Origin: Streptomyces durocortorensis | GTDB lineage: Bacteria; Actinomycetota; Actinomycetes; Streptomycetales; Streptomycetaceae | Direction of reading: 5' to 3' | NCBI RefSeq assembly: GCF_031760065.1 | Contig: NZ_CP134500.1 | Span: 5,270,001-5,334,000 of the forward strand | Length of the DNA: 64,000 nt | Shown here: positions 33,941 to 44,000 of the stretch, one piece after another | Position numbering within the stretch: position 1 is the stretch's first letter | How the letters are laid out: each line of letters starts with the position of its first letter | Notes under the pieces: generated by a model | Seen by the model: the letters and a program-made list of their open reading frames with translations, nothing else | Told to the model about the DNA's origin: nothing | Databases searched by the model: none | Position numbers and translations under genes: made by a program

Positions 33941-36568
33941 GTGCACGCGCAGGAGACGACGTTCAGCAAACTGGTCCATGGCGAGACGCAGTTCCAGGTC
34001 CCGCTCTATCAACGCACTTACACATGGCAGCGCGACGAGCTGAGCCAGTTGTGGGACGACGTCCTGGAACTCGTCGAGGACAAGCGGGCGGGCAACGAGC
34101 CGGCGGCACACTTTCTCGGGTCGGTCGTGCTCGCGCCGGAGCGGGTCGCGGCGGGCGGGATGCAGCGCTGGCTCGTCGTGGACGGTCAGCAGCGGCTCAC
34201 CACACTGATGCTCTCCTTCACCGCGCTGCGGGACCGGCACCGGGCTCGTGGGCGCGAGAAGAAGGCCGCCCGCATTCACGACCTGATCCTGGTCAACGGT
34301 TACCAGGACGGGAACGACCACTATCGCCTGTTGCCCACGCAGGCCGACCGTGAAGCGTTCGTCGCCTGCGTGGACTCCCTCCCCACGGCCGGAGGAGCGG
34401 GGAACATCGGCGGCGCCTACCGGTACTTCCTCGCTGTCCTGACCGAGGGTGAGGAGACCGCCGAGGAGGACGGGTCCGGCGAGCAGTGGATCGGTGCCGT
34501 GGAGTCCGTCCTCCGGGACCTTCTCTCCATCGTGTCGATCACCGCAGCCGAGGGCGACAACGTCTACCGGATTTTCGAGTCCATCAACAACACCGGCGTC
34601 GGCCTGAGCCAGAGCGACCTGCTCCGCAACTACCTCTTCATGTGCCTGCCCAGACGTGGCGAGGCCGTCTACCGCAACCTGTGGCTTCCGATGCAGGAAC
34701 TGCTGGGACCGAGCAGGCTGGAGCTCCTCGTCTGGCTCGACCTGGTCGTCGGAGGCGACAGCCGCGCCAAACAGAGCGAGATCTACCGGGACCAGAAGAA
34801 GCGCCTCGAACCACTGAGTTCCGACGAGGAGGCGCTGGAGGCGGAGGTCCTCCGGCTGCGGGTGAGGGCGGGCCGCCTCATGCGGATCGTCGAACCGTGG
34901 CGGGAGAGCGACCCGCGTCTGCGTGACGTCCTGGAACGCCTTGCCCGTTGGAGCGGTCAGACACACTACCCGCTGGCGCTCCTCCTGCTCGACCGGCTGG
35001 ACGAAGGCGACTGCACACCCGGCGAAGCCGCCACTGCCCTCTCCTACGCCGAGAGTTACCTGGTCCGGCGTCTGTTCGCCGGTAACTCCACCACGGGCAA
35101 CAACCGGACCTTCATGCAACTGCCCAAGGAGGTCGAGCGGGAACTGGAGAACGGGCGCCCACTCGCCGACGCCGTACGCCACGCCCTGTCCGCCAGAACC
35201 GGGACCGGCGTCTGGCCCTCCGACGCCGTCGTGCGGACGTCGATCCGCAGCCGTCCTTTCTACAAGTCGGGCCGGTCGAACCAGCGGTTCGAGGTGCTGC
35301 GCCGGTTCGAGGAAAGTTTCGGCGCCAGCGAACCGGTCGACTTCACCAGGGCGAAGCTCACCGTCGAGCACGTCCTGCCGCAGCGGCCCGCTCAGCAGTG
35401 GTTCGACCTTCTCGCCGAGGAGGCCGGGGAGAGCGAGAGCCCGGAGGAGCTGCACGCCCAACTGGTGCACACCCTGGGCAACCTGACGCTCTCCGGGGAC
35501 AACGCGAGACTCTCCAACCACCCCTTCCACCGCAAGCAGCAGATCCTGGACTCAAGCGCTCTGCGGATGAACCAGCGAATCGCGGGCGTGGAGCGCTGGG
35601 GCAGAGCGGAGATCCTTTCCCGCGCCGACGAACTGGCCGAGCTGGCGTTGGACTTGTGGCCAGGCCCCCTCGACGGCGTGGTCCACGCCGATGCCGAGTG
35701 GGCCGGCTGGGGCGAGCTGCGCCAGGCACTGCTGAGCATGCCGGCGGGCACGTGGACGACCTACGGCGACCTGGCGACCCTCATCGGCACCCACGCGGTC
35801 GCTGTCGGTAACCACATCAGCACCAGGCCCGCCCTGCACGGCGCCTACCGCGTGCTGATGGCGGACGGAAAGATCTCTCCCGGCTTCCGCTGGCCGGAAG
35901 GGCACACAGGTGCCTCCGATCCGCGCGCGGTGCTGGAGAGCGAAGGCGTACGGTTCGACGACCGGGGCCGCGCCCGCCGCTCCCACCGGCTGACGGCTTC
36001 CGACCTGGCGACGCTGGTGGGCAGGGACGACTTCGGGAACGAGGCACCCGCGCCCGAGTCCGATGGGGCGGGAGCCGAAGGGGAGTCCGCGGCCACCCGC
36101 TTCGAGAAGCTGCTGCACGACAACCAGACGCCGGACACGGTCGCGGGAGTCCTTTCGTGCCTGCGGTTCTGGACCGAACGGGGCGGCGTGCTCACGTACG
36201 GCAGGAGCAGCGAGACCAGCTGCTCACCCACACTGCCCCTGGCCGGTTCCCGGGCGCGCTCGGTGTGGCCCCTCGCCCTGTATCCGGTGACCGGGACCGT
36301 CGAAGTGGTCTTCCAGCATCTCAAGCGCCGACCGCCCTTCGACGATGAGCAGTCCCGGCGCGAGCTCATGGCCCGCCTGAACGGTGTGGAGGGCATCGAC
36401 CTGGCGGCGGCCAAGCTGGACCTGCGTCCCGCGTTCCCGCTGGAGGTGTTCGCCGAACACGGTGAGCAGCTCCGCGGCATCCTGGAGTGGTTCGCGCACA
36501 CGGTCGAGTCGACCCAGGCCCGCGCGGGTGCCGGGACGGCCGCACGGGGCGACGGAGGAGCTGCATAG
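33941..36568 (+). CDS. GmrSD-like nuclease (DUF262-DUF1524) with embedded alkyltransferase-like domain
   Basis: An 875-residue protein. The N-terminal DUF262 (ParB/Srx-fold NTPase, GmrS-like) has QVPLYQRTYTW and VVDGQQRLTTL (about 80). The DUF1524 HNH nuclease part (GmrD-like) has LTVEHVLPQ (about 473) and LGNLTLSGDNARLSNHPF (about 512-528). Next comes a segment, about 589-683, with MPAGTWTTYGDLATLIG, AVGNHISTRP and RAVLESEGV, resembling the DNA-binding domain of MGMT/alkyltransferase-like proteins but without the PCHR cysteine. A C-terminal domain of about 150 residues is unknown. GmrSD enzymes cut modified phage DNA. GTG 33941 has GGGGAGGGGG upstream. It is the first gene after the tRNA scar and precedes a kinase gene by 74 nt. 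Confidence 0.85.
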   Translation: MHAQETTFSKLVHGETQFQVPLYQRTYTWQRDELSQLWDDVLELVEDKRAGNEPAAHFLGSVVLAPERVAAGGMQRWLVVDGQQRLTTLMLSFTALRDRHRARGREKKAARIHDLILVNGYQDGNDHYRLLPTQADREAFVACVDSLPTAGGAGNIGGAYRYFLAVLTEGEETAEEDGSGEQWIGAVESVLRDLLSIVSITAAEGDNVYRIFESINNTGVGLSQSDLLRNYLFMCLPRRGEAVYRNLWLPMQELLGPSRLELLVWLDLVVGGDSRAKQSEIYRDQKKRLEPLSSDEEALEAEVLRLRVRAGRLMRIVEPWRESDPRLRDVLERLARWSGQTHYPLALLLLDRLDEGDCTPGEAATALSYAESYLVRRLFAGNSTTGNNRTFMQLPKEVERELENGRPLADAVRHALSARTGTGVWPSDAVVRTSIRSRPFYKSGRSNQRFEVLRRFEESFGASEPVDFTRAKLTVEHVLPQRPAQQWFDLLAEEAGESESPEELHAQLVHTLGNLTLSGDNARLSNHPFHRKQQILDSSALRMNQRIAGVERWGRAEILSRADELAELALDLWPGPLDGVVHADAEWAGWGELRQALLSMPAGTWTTYGDLATLIGTHAVAVGNHISTRPALHGAYRVLMADGKISPGFRWPEGHTGASDPRAVLESEGVRFDDRGRARRSHRLTASDLATLVGRDDFGNEAPAPESDGAGAEGESAATRFEKLLHDNQTPDTVAGVLSCLRFWTERGGVLTYGRSSETSCSPTLPLAGSRARSVWPLALYPVTGTVEVVFQHLKRRPPFDDEQSRRELMARLNGVEGIDLAAAKLDLRPAFPLEVFAEHGEQLRGILEWFAHTVESTQARAGAGTAARGDGGAA

Positions 36569-36642
36569 ACTGCTGGCTGGTCCTGCCGGATCCCCCGCAC
36601 CGAACGGCGGGGCAGCCGGCGGTGAGGGGGAGGCATGGCACC

Positions 36643-37854
36643 GTGGAACCGCTGAGGGAAGACGACCCGACGGAGATCGGGGGATTCACCCTCGTCTGCC
36701 GGATCGGCTCCGGCGGCATGGGCCAGGTGTTCCTGGGCGAGTCCGCGGCCGGCCACCAGGCCGCGGTCAAGGTGATCAAGTCCTCCGTGCTCGACGAGGA
36801 CACCCGGGCGCGCTTCCTGTCCGAGGTGGAGAGCCTGCGCACGGTCTACGGGCCCTTCGTCGCGGCCTTCGTCGGAGCCGACGCCGATGCCGACCGGCCC
36901 TGGCTCGCCGTCGAGTACGTCCCCGGACCTGATCTGCGGACCCTCGTCGCCGGCCAGGGGCCCCTGCCGCTCGCGGAGACCGCGAGCCTCGGCGCGCTGC
37001 TCGCGGAGGGGCTCGGCACGGTCCATGACGCGGGGCTGCTCCACCGCGACCTCAAGCCGCAGAACATCCTGCTCGCCCCCTACGGGCCCAAGGTGATCGA
37101 CTTCGGCCTCGCGGTGCTCGCGGAACGCCGTACCGCCCTGACCGCCACCGGTTACGTCGTCGGCAGCGTCCTGTGCATGCCGCCGGAGCAGGCCCGGGGC
37201 GAGCAGCAGCTGGACCGGTCCGCCGACGTGTACGCGCTGGGGGCGGTGCTCCTCTACGCCGCGGCCGGGCACTACCCGTACGAGGGACCGACCTGGCAGG
37301 CCGTCGCCCTCAAGATCGAGGACCCGGCGACCCCTCCCGACCTGGCGGGCGTACCGCCCGAGCTGGCCCCGCTGATCACGGACATGTTGGCGTCCGACCC
37401 CGACGCCCGCCCCTCCCTGGCCGAGGTCATCGAACGGCTGGTGCACGTCATCCGAGAGCAGGGCCTGACCGCCCTCCAGGCCAAGCGGCGCCTCACCGAC
37501 CTCACGCCCGAGATCATCGTGCCGCAGCTTCCTCCTCCGGCACCCGCCCCCTCGGCCGACGCCGATGCCTACACGCCTGCGGTCCTCGACCAGGCGGCGG
37601 CCGAGGACGACGAGCGAGAAGGCGCACCGGCGTCCTCCGGAGCCGGGCAGCACGGGGCGGACGGAGCGGGGGAGGAGGAAGACGACCCCGACGAGGTCAC
37701 CCCCGGAGCGGGTACCTCCGCCCACCGGGCCGCCGAGCCCACGCGTCCGGACACCCGCAGGCCACGGGGCGGGGTGACGGCCGTCCGGCCCGCCGCGCCC
37801 CTGAGGATCGCCGAGGGGATGCGCGCCGCGTACGCCCGCGAGGCACGTTTCTGA
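36643..37854 (+). CDS. Soluble Ser/Thr protein kinase in the defence locus
   Basis: A 403-residue kinase with all catalytic features: GSGGMGQVF, AAVKVIK (Lys about 43), LLHRDLKPQNILL (Asp about 136), DFGLAV (Asp about 153), GSVLCMPPEQARG and DPDARPSLAEV. No membrane helix follows; the C-terminal 120 residues are an acidic, disordered tail (EDDEREG, EEEDDPDE). It therefore acts in the cytoplasm. GTG 36643 has GAGGGGGAGG upstream. Its place between a restriction-type nuclease and a DrmD-like helicase parallels kinases in Pgl/BREX-2 (PglW) and Stk2-like defence, so control of the locus by phosphorylation is likely, but inferred. Confidence 0.88.
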   Translation: MEPLREDDPTEIGGFTLVCRIGSGGMGQVFLGESAAGHQAAVKVIKSSVLDEDTRARFLSEVESLRTVYGPFVAAFVGADADADRPWLAVEYVPGPDLRTLVAGQGPLPLAETASLGALLAEGLGTVHDAGLLHRDLKPQNILLAPYGPKVIDFGLAVLAERRTALTATGYVVGSVLCMPPEQARGEQQLDRSADVYALGAVLLYAAAGHYPYEGPTWQAVALKIEDPATPPDLAGVPPELAPLITDMLASDPDARPSLAEVIERLVHVIREQGLTALQAKRRLTDLTPEIIVPQLPPPAPAPSADADAYTPAVLDQAAAEDDEREGAPASSGAGQHGADGAGEEEDDPDEVTPGAGTSAHRAAEPTRPDTRRPRGGVTAVRPAAPLRIAEGMRAAYAREARF

Positions 37855-38003
37855 GCCGTGGCCCTTCCCCGTCCAGGCGGGCGCGATGCACTGCCCGGGG
37901 AGCCCTCGGCCCTCCCGTTCCATCCCGTACGACGTCCTCCTCCGCCGTGACAGACTTGCATCGGCGAGAGCGCACGCAGCAGGGGAAGAGGAAAGGACCG
38001 CGA

Positions 38004-41000
38004 GTGACCGACCAGGGGGCGACGGAGGAGGGGACCCGGTTCCCGCCGGGCGCGCAGATCCTCGTACGGGACGAGGAGTGGCTGGTCCGCAACACCACCA
38101 CCACCGACCACGACGGGGAGCGCATCGAGGCGGTCGGCGTCTCCGAGTTCGTCCGGGACGAGGAGGCCGTCTTCTTCAGCGGCATCGACGCGGTGGAACT
38201 CCTGGACCCGGAGAAGACGCGCCTCGTGCCCGACACCTCCTCGTACTTCCGGCGCAGCCGCCTGTTCCTCGAAGCGGCCCTGCGCAAGACGCCGCTGCCC
38301 CAGTCCGAACGGGGCCTTGCGCTCGCCGACCGCTTCCTGCTCGACCCGCTCGTCTACCAGCAGCGCCCCGCCGAACTCGCCCTGTCCATGCGCAATCTCC
38401 GCCCCCGGGTCCTCATCGCCGACGTCGTGGGTCTCGGCAAGACCCTGGAGATCGGCCTCACCCTCGCGGAGCTCATCCGCCGGGGCAGGGGCGAACGCAT
38501 TCTCGTCGTGACCCCGCAGAGCATCCTGGAGCAGTTCCAGCACGAGCTGTGGACCCGCTTCTCCATCCCGCTCGTACGACTGGACTCCCTCGGCATCCAG
38601 CGCGTCCAGCGCGATCTGCCCTCCGGCCGCAACCCGTTCACGCACTACAAGCGCGTGATCATCTCCGTGGACACCCTCAAGAACATCGGCCGCTACCGCC
38701 ACCACCTGGAACGCATCCGCTGGGACGCCGTCGTGATCGACGAGTCCCACAACCTGATCAACCCGGGCAGCCAGCGCCGCGCCCTCGCGGAGATCCTCGC
38801 CCCGCGCACGGACGCCCTGCTGCTCGCCAGCGCCACGCCGCACAACGGCGACAAACGGTCCTTCGCCGACCTGATCTCCCTGCTGGACCCGGCCGCCATC
38901 GCCGACCGCGACCACTACGACCCGGCCGAGGACCTGGGCCACCTCTACATCCGGCGCACCAAGATCAGCCCCGAGGTGCGGGACGAGATGGGCACCGAGT
39001 GGCCGGACCGTGGGCCGACGGTCTCCCTCCACTGCGCCGCCACGGAGGCGGAGGAACGCGTCTTCGCCGAACTGGCCGAGCACTGGATTCCCACCACGCA
39101 GGCGAGCGCGGAGTTCGGCACGGCCGCCCAGGACCCCGTCTCGGTCGCCGTCGAACCGGTCTTCGCCTACAACCTGCTCAAGACCTTCCTGTCCTCGCAC
39201 AAGGCCCTGGGCGAGACGGTCACGAACCGCGTGGCCTCCCTCCAGGACCGGGTCCACAGGGCCGAGGAGAAGGGGCAACTGCCCGACCCGGCCATCGCCA
39301 CCGAGCAGGCCGCGCTCGCCCGGCTCCGGCAGATCGTCGACGGCATGGGCGACGGCACCGCTCCCGGCGACTCCGCCAAGCTCGACGCGCTCGTCACCCA
39401 GCTGAAGGAGATCGGGGTCGGCCCCCGGTCCACCACACGGGCCGTCGTCTTCTCCGAACGCGTCCGTACGCTGACCTGGCTCGCCGACGTCGTTCCGGCC
39501 CGCCTGGGCCTCCCGGTGGGCGCCGACGGCACGTCCAAGGCCGTCGCCGTGATGCACGGCGGTCTCAGCGACGAGGAGCAGGCCAAGGTCCTGGAGTCGT
39601 TCGGCCTCGCCGACACCCCCGTACGGCTCCTGTTCACCGGCGACGTCGCCTCCGAGGGCGTCAACCTGCACCGCCAGTGCCACCACCTCGTCCACTACGA
39701 CATCCCCTGGTCCCTGATCCGCATCGAGCAGCGCAACGGCCGTATCGACCGGTACGGGCAGAAGCACGAGCCCCGCTTCCACGCACTGATCCTCACCTCG
39801 GCCACCCCCGGAGCCAAGGACGACCGCACGGTCGCCGAAAAGCTGCTGCGCCGCGAGGAGGAGGCCCACAAGCTCGACGGCACGGCCGAGGCGGTGTCCG
39901 GTCTCTACCGGGCCGAGGAGGAGGAGCGCCGCCTCATCAAGGAGCTGGTCCGGGGCGGCACGGTCGAGGAGTTCCTGGACTCCGGGCCCGCCGAGGAGGA
40001 CACCGCACTGGCCGACCTGTTCGGCCAGGTGGACACCGTCACCGAACACGAGCTGCCCGCCCGCGCCGAACTGATCTCGCTCTTCGACGGTGACACGGCC
40101 GACTTCGTCGCCACCGCCCTCGACGAGGTGTACGAGGAGCGCGCCGCGGACCTGATCGGCCTGGCCTCCGGCACCGACGCCCAGGGCGGCGGCTACTTCT
40201 CCCTCTCCCCGTCCCTCGCTCCCGACCTGCTCCACCGCCTCAAGGCCCTGCCGCCCTCCTACCTCAGGGAGCAGCGCGTCGCCGACCGGATGCTGGTCAC
40301 CTCCGACCGCGCCCTCGCGCAGCGCAAGCTCGACGAGGCGAGGAGCAGCAGCACCACGATGTGGCCCGAGGTCTCCTTCCTCACCGACATCCACCCGGTG
40401 GTGGAGTGGCTGACGGACAAGGTGCTGGTCGAGTTCGGCCGGCAGGAGGCCCCGGTCATCACCACACCGCACGTCGACGGCCCCGTCTTCCTCGTCCAGG
40501 GCATCCACTCCAACGCCCTCGGCCGCCCGACCGTGGTCCGCTGGATGGCCGTGGGCGGCCTGCGCCCCGACGGAACCGGGACGCCCGAGGTGCGCCCCAT
40601 GGCCGACGCGCTGCGCGACGCCAAGGTCGGCCCGAGGCTCGCCCGCACCGGTGGCCCGCAGGACCCCGACGGCCTCCAGGCCCTCGTCCCCGCCGCCGTC
40701 GCCGCCGCCCGCCACCACCTGGACGCGGGCCGCGCCCAGTGGGAGGAGCGGATCAGCGGGCCTCTCGCCGCCTACCGCGCCCATGTCGCCCGCTGGCGCA
40801 CCGACTCCCTGCTGCCCGGCGTCACCGACCGGCGCGAGCGCCTCGTCGAGGAGACCGCCGACGAACTGGCCCGCCTCCTCGACCAGTTGCAGACCACCGG
40901 CCGCCCGCTGCTGCGGGTCCTCGCCGTCCTCGACCGCCCCGGCACCCCTGACGCCCCCGGAACCGACCCGGCCCCGTTGACCGGCTCACCGGGCTCGTCC

Positions 41001-41036
41001 GCCGCCCACCCGTCCGACGCCCAGGCGGAGAACTGA
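38004..41036 (+). CDS. drmD: SNF2-like helicase, DISARM DrmD-like
   Basis: A 1010-residue SF2 helicase of the SNF2 group. Motifs: RVLIADVVGLGKTLEIGL (Walker A, about 139-150), ILVVTPQSILEQFQHEL, DEAH variant VVIDESHNLIN (about 246), LLASATPHNGD (about 275), TGDVASEGVNLHRQCHHLVHYDIPWSLIRIEQRNGRIDRYGQ (motifs V-VI, about 550-587). The N-terminal 130 residues and C-terminal 400 residues match the usual DrmD length. In DISARM, DrmD sits beside the DNA methylase and helps block unmodified phage DNA. GTG 38004 follows GGAAAGGA. The next gene starts 1 nt after its stop, so the two are coupled. BREX-3 BrxHII is a related alternative. Confidence 0.85.
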   Translation: MTDQGATEEGTRFPPGAQILVRDEEWLVRNTTTTDHDGERIEAVGVSEFVRDEEAVFFSGIDAVELLDPEKTRLVPDTSSYFRRSRLFLEAALRKTPLPQSERGLALADRFLLDPLVYQQRPAELALSMRNLRPRVLIADVVGLGKTLEIGLTLAELIRRGRGERILVVTPQSILEQFQHELWTRFSIPLVRLDSLGIQRVQRDLPSGRNPFTHYKRVIISVDTLKNIGRYRHHLERIRWDAVVIDESHNLINPGSQRRALAEILAPRTDALLLASATPHNGDKRSFADLISLLDPAAIADRDHYDPAEDLGHLYIRRTKISPEVRDEMGTEWPDRGPTVSLHCAATEAEERVFAELAEHWIPTTQASAEFGTAAQDPVSVAVEPVFAYNLLKTFLSSHKALGETVTNRVASLQDRVHRAEEKGQLPDPAIATEQAALARLRQIVDGMGDGTAPGDSAKLDALVTQLKEIGVGPRSTTRAVVFSERVRTLTWLADVVPARLGLPVGADGTSKAVAVMHGGLSDEEQAKVLESFGLADTPVRLLFTGDVASEGVNLHRQCHHLVHYDIPWSLIRIEQRNGRIDRYGQKHEPRFHALILTSATPGAKDDRTVAEKLLRREEEAHKLDGTAEAVSGLYRAEEEERRLIKELVRGGTVEEFLDSGPAEEDTALADLFGQVDTVTEHELPARAELISLFDGDTADFVATALDEVYEERAADLIGLASGTDAQGGGYFSLSPSLAPDLLHRLKALPPSYLREQRVADRMLVTSDRALAQRKLDEARSSSTTMWPEVSFLTDIHPVVEWLTDKVLVEFGRQEAPVITTPHVDGPVFLVQGIHSNALGRPTVVRWMAVGGLRPDGTGTPEVRPMADALRDAKVGPRLARTGGPQDPDGLQALVPAAVAAARHHLDAGRAQWEERISGPLAAYRAHVARWRTDSLLPGVTDRRERLVEETADELARLLDQLQTTGRPLLRVLAVLDRPGTPDAPGTDPAPLTGSPGSSAAHPSDAQAEN

Positions 41037-41037
41037 C

Positions 41038-44000
41038 GTGACGTACGACTCCCTCGTCAACCACGGCGACTACCTCTCGCCGCACTACCTCGCCGAAGTC
41101 CTCCCCAAGGACCTGAAGGCGAAGGACGGCCTCCTCACCCGCTGGGCGGCCTTCGAGGAGGCCGAACGGCGACGCCACGCCGACGCGGTGGCCGAGGCCG
41201 CCCGCGAGGGCCTCGACCGTGACGCCGTACCGCCGCGCGCCCGCACCCCCCGGGAGGGGCTGCGGGTCCTGCACGGCCCCTACTTCGCGGGCCGCGCCGC
41301 GCTCGCCCAGGACGCCGCCGCGCTCACCGAGCCCGCCGCGCTCGCGCCCGAGGGGTGGCGCAAGCGGTACACCGAGAGCCACCTGGAAACCCTCCGCGCC
41401 CTCGGGTACACGGACGCCCACGAGCAGACCGTCACCGTCCACAGCGCCGACCGCGCCTACGACATCCAGGTCCTCCACGCCGAACCCGGCCTGTACGCGG
41501 TCGGCTGCGGCTGGACCACCGAATCCGACGCGGCCCTGGACCCGGACGGCGCGGGCCGCCTGCTCCACCCGGTGCGGACGGAGACCTCGGCCCCCGACCT
41601 CACGGACGCCAAGGCCCTCACCGACTTCCTCTTCACCTGCGACACACCCCCGCGCCACGTCCTCCTGCTCGTCGGCGGGGTGATCGTCCTCGCCGACCGC
41701 CTCGCCTGGCCCGAGGGCCGCTACCTCGCCGCCGACCTCGACGCCGCCCTGCACCGCCGCGACGACCGCCACGGCGGCGAACTCGACACCCTGGCCGCCC
41801 TCTTCGGCTCCGACTCGCTGCGCGCCCCCGCCGAAGGCGGCACCGCCCCGCTCGCCGCCTTCCTCGACCGCTCGGGCAAACACGCCGTCGGCGTCTCCAC
41901 CGAACTGCGGGAGGGCCTGCGGCTGAGCGTCGAGTGGATCGCCAACGAGGTCTTGGACCGCCTGCGCGAACCGGAGAACGGCGTCGCCCCCGCCGACCTG
42001 GACGACCCGGCCCGGCTCGCCAAGGAACTCAGCCGCGAGTCGCTGCGCTACCTCTACCGCATCCTGTTCCTCCTGTACGCGGAGGCCAGCCCCGCCCTCG
42101 GCATCCTGCCCTCCGACTACCCGGAGTACGAGCAGGGGTACGGCCTCCAGCGCCTCGGGGACCTCGTCCTGCGGGACCTGGTCGGCGAGCGCTCCCGGCG
42201 CGGCTTCCACCTGTACGAGTCGCTCGACCTGCTCTTCGAGAAGGTCGAGAACGGCCACCGCCGCTACGGCACCGAGCCCGAGGACCTCGCGGCGGAGGAG
42301 GCGGCGCGCGAGGCGACGAAGGCCGAGGGCGAGGCCGCGAAGCTGCTCGCCGCCGGCACGATCACCGAGGCCGAGTACACCGACCGCATCCGCGAGGCCG
42401 ACCGCGCCCGTCGCGCCGCCGCGCGCTCCACCGGCGCGGGCCTGCGCTTCGAGGCACTGCGCTCCGAACTGTTCGCCAAGAAGGCCGTCCGCCTCATCTC
42501 GGACGACCAGATCGAGAACCCGGCGTACGAGGAGGGCGGTACGGACGGCCGCCGCCCCTTCCTGGACACCCGGCTGCGCAACGAGACCCTGCACAAGGTG
42601 CTGCGCCGCCTCATGCTCACCAAGGGCCGGGGCAGGGAGCGCGGCGGTTTCATCTCGTACGCCCAGCTCGGCATCAACCAGCTCGGCGCCGTGTACGAGG
42701 GCCTGATGTCCTACACCGGCTTCATCGCCGAGGAGGAGCTGTACGAGGTCGCCAAGGGCGGCGACCCCTCCAACGGCAGCTGGATGGTCCCCGCCTCCCG
42801 CGCCCAGGACTACGACGACGCCGTCTTCGTCAAGCGCACCGACGAGGAGACCGGCCGCCGGGAGCGGGTGGCCCACCCCCGGGGCTCCTTCGTCTACCGG
42901 CTGGCCGGCCGCGACCGCCAGACCTCCGCCTCCTACTACACCCCGAAGTCCCTCACCGAGGTCACCGTTGAACTGGCCCTCAGGCACCGCCTGGACCAGG
43001 ACGGCACCACCACCCCGGCCAGGGAACTCCTGGAGTGGAAGATCTGCGAACCGGCCCTCGGCTCCGGAGCGTTCCTCAACGAGGCCATCGACCAGGTCGC
43101 CGCCGAGTACCTGCGCCGCCGCGAACGCGAGCTGGGCCGCAAGGTGGACCCCGAACTCCGGCAGATCGAGCTCCAGAAGACCAAGGCGTACGTCGCCCTC
43201 CACAACGCCTACGGCGTGGACCTCAACGCCACGGCCGTGGAACTGGCCGAGGTCTCCCTCTGGCTCAACTCCATGCACCCCGGCATGCGGGCCCCCTGGT
43301 TCGGCCTCCACCTGCGGCGCGGCAACTCCCTCATCGGCGCGGGCCGCAAGGTCTACCAGGCCGACACCCTCACGGGCGGCGGCTGGCTGGCGAAGAAGAA
43401 CCCCCTGCCCCCCACGGACCTGCCGTTCCGCGACGGCCCCCTCCCCGAGGGAGCGGTGCACCAGTTCCTGCTGCCCGCCGTCGGCTGGGGCGCGGTCGCC
43501 GCCGAACCGGAGGCCAAGAAGCTCGCCGAGGACGAGGCCAAGGCGCTCGGCCGCTGGCGCAAAGGCATCCAGAAGGCCCCCAAGGGCCCGAAGCCGTTCC
43601 AGGAGCGCGGCGACGAGACCGACGAGGCCCGGAGCAAGCGGTACGAGCGGTGGCGCAAGGCGGCCGACAAGACCGAGCTGGGCCGCCTCCAAGGCGTGGC
43701 CCGGCGGGCCGAGTTCCTGTGGTCCCTGGTCGCGACCCGGCTGGAACTCTCCGAACGGGCGGTCGCCCGCCGCGTCGACGTCTGGGGCGCCGACTGGCTA
43801 AACCAGTCCACCGAGGCCGAGGACAAGCAGAAGGTCCTGGACGACCTGACCCGCCACGGCACCCCGTACTGGCGGCTGAAGACGGTCATGGACGCCTGGT
43901 GCGCGCTGTGGTTCTGGCCGCTGGACCGGGTCGGCGAACTCGACGGCGGCGATCCGGTGTACGGCACGGGGGGCGCCCTTGTGGGTGGGGCGGTGGTCCC

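Noticed and set aside
37569..40784. 1071-codon minus-strand frame opposite the DrmD-like gene
   Set aside because: Antisense shadow; the plus-strand product has complete helicase motifs.
40822..43692. 956-codon minus-strand frame opposite the methyltransferase gene
   Set aside because: Antisense shadow with repetitive Gly/Ala/Val/Leu text and no motif.
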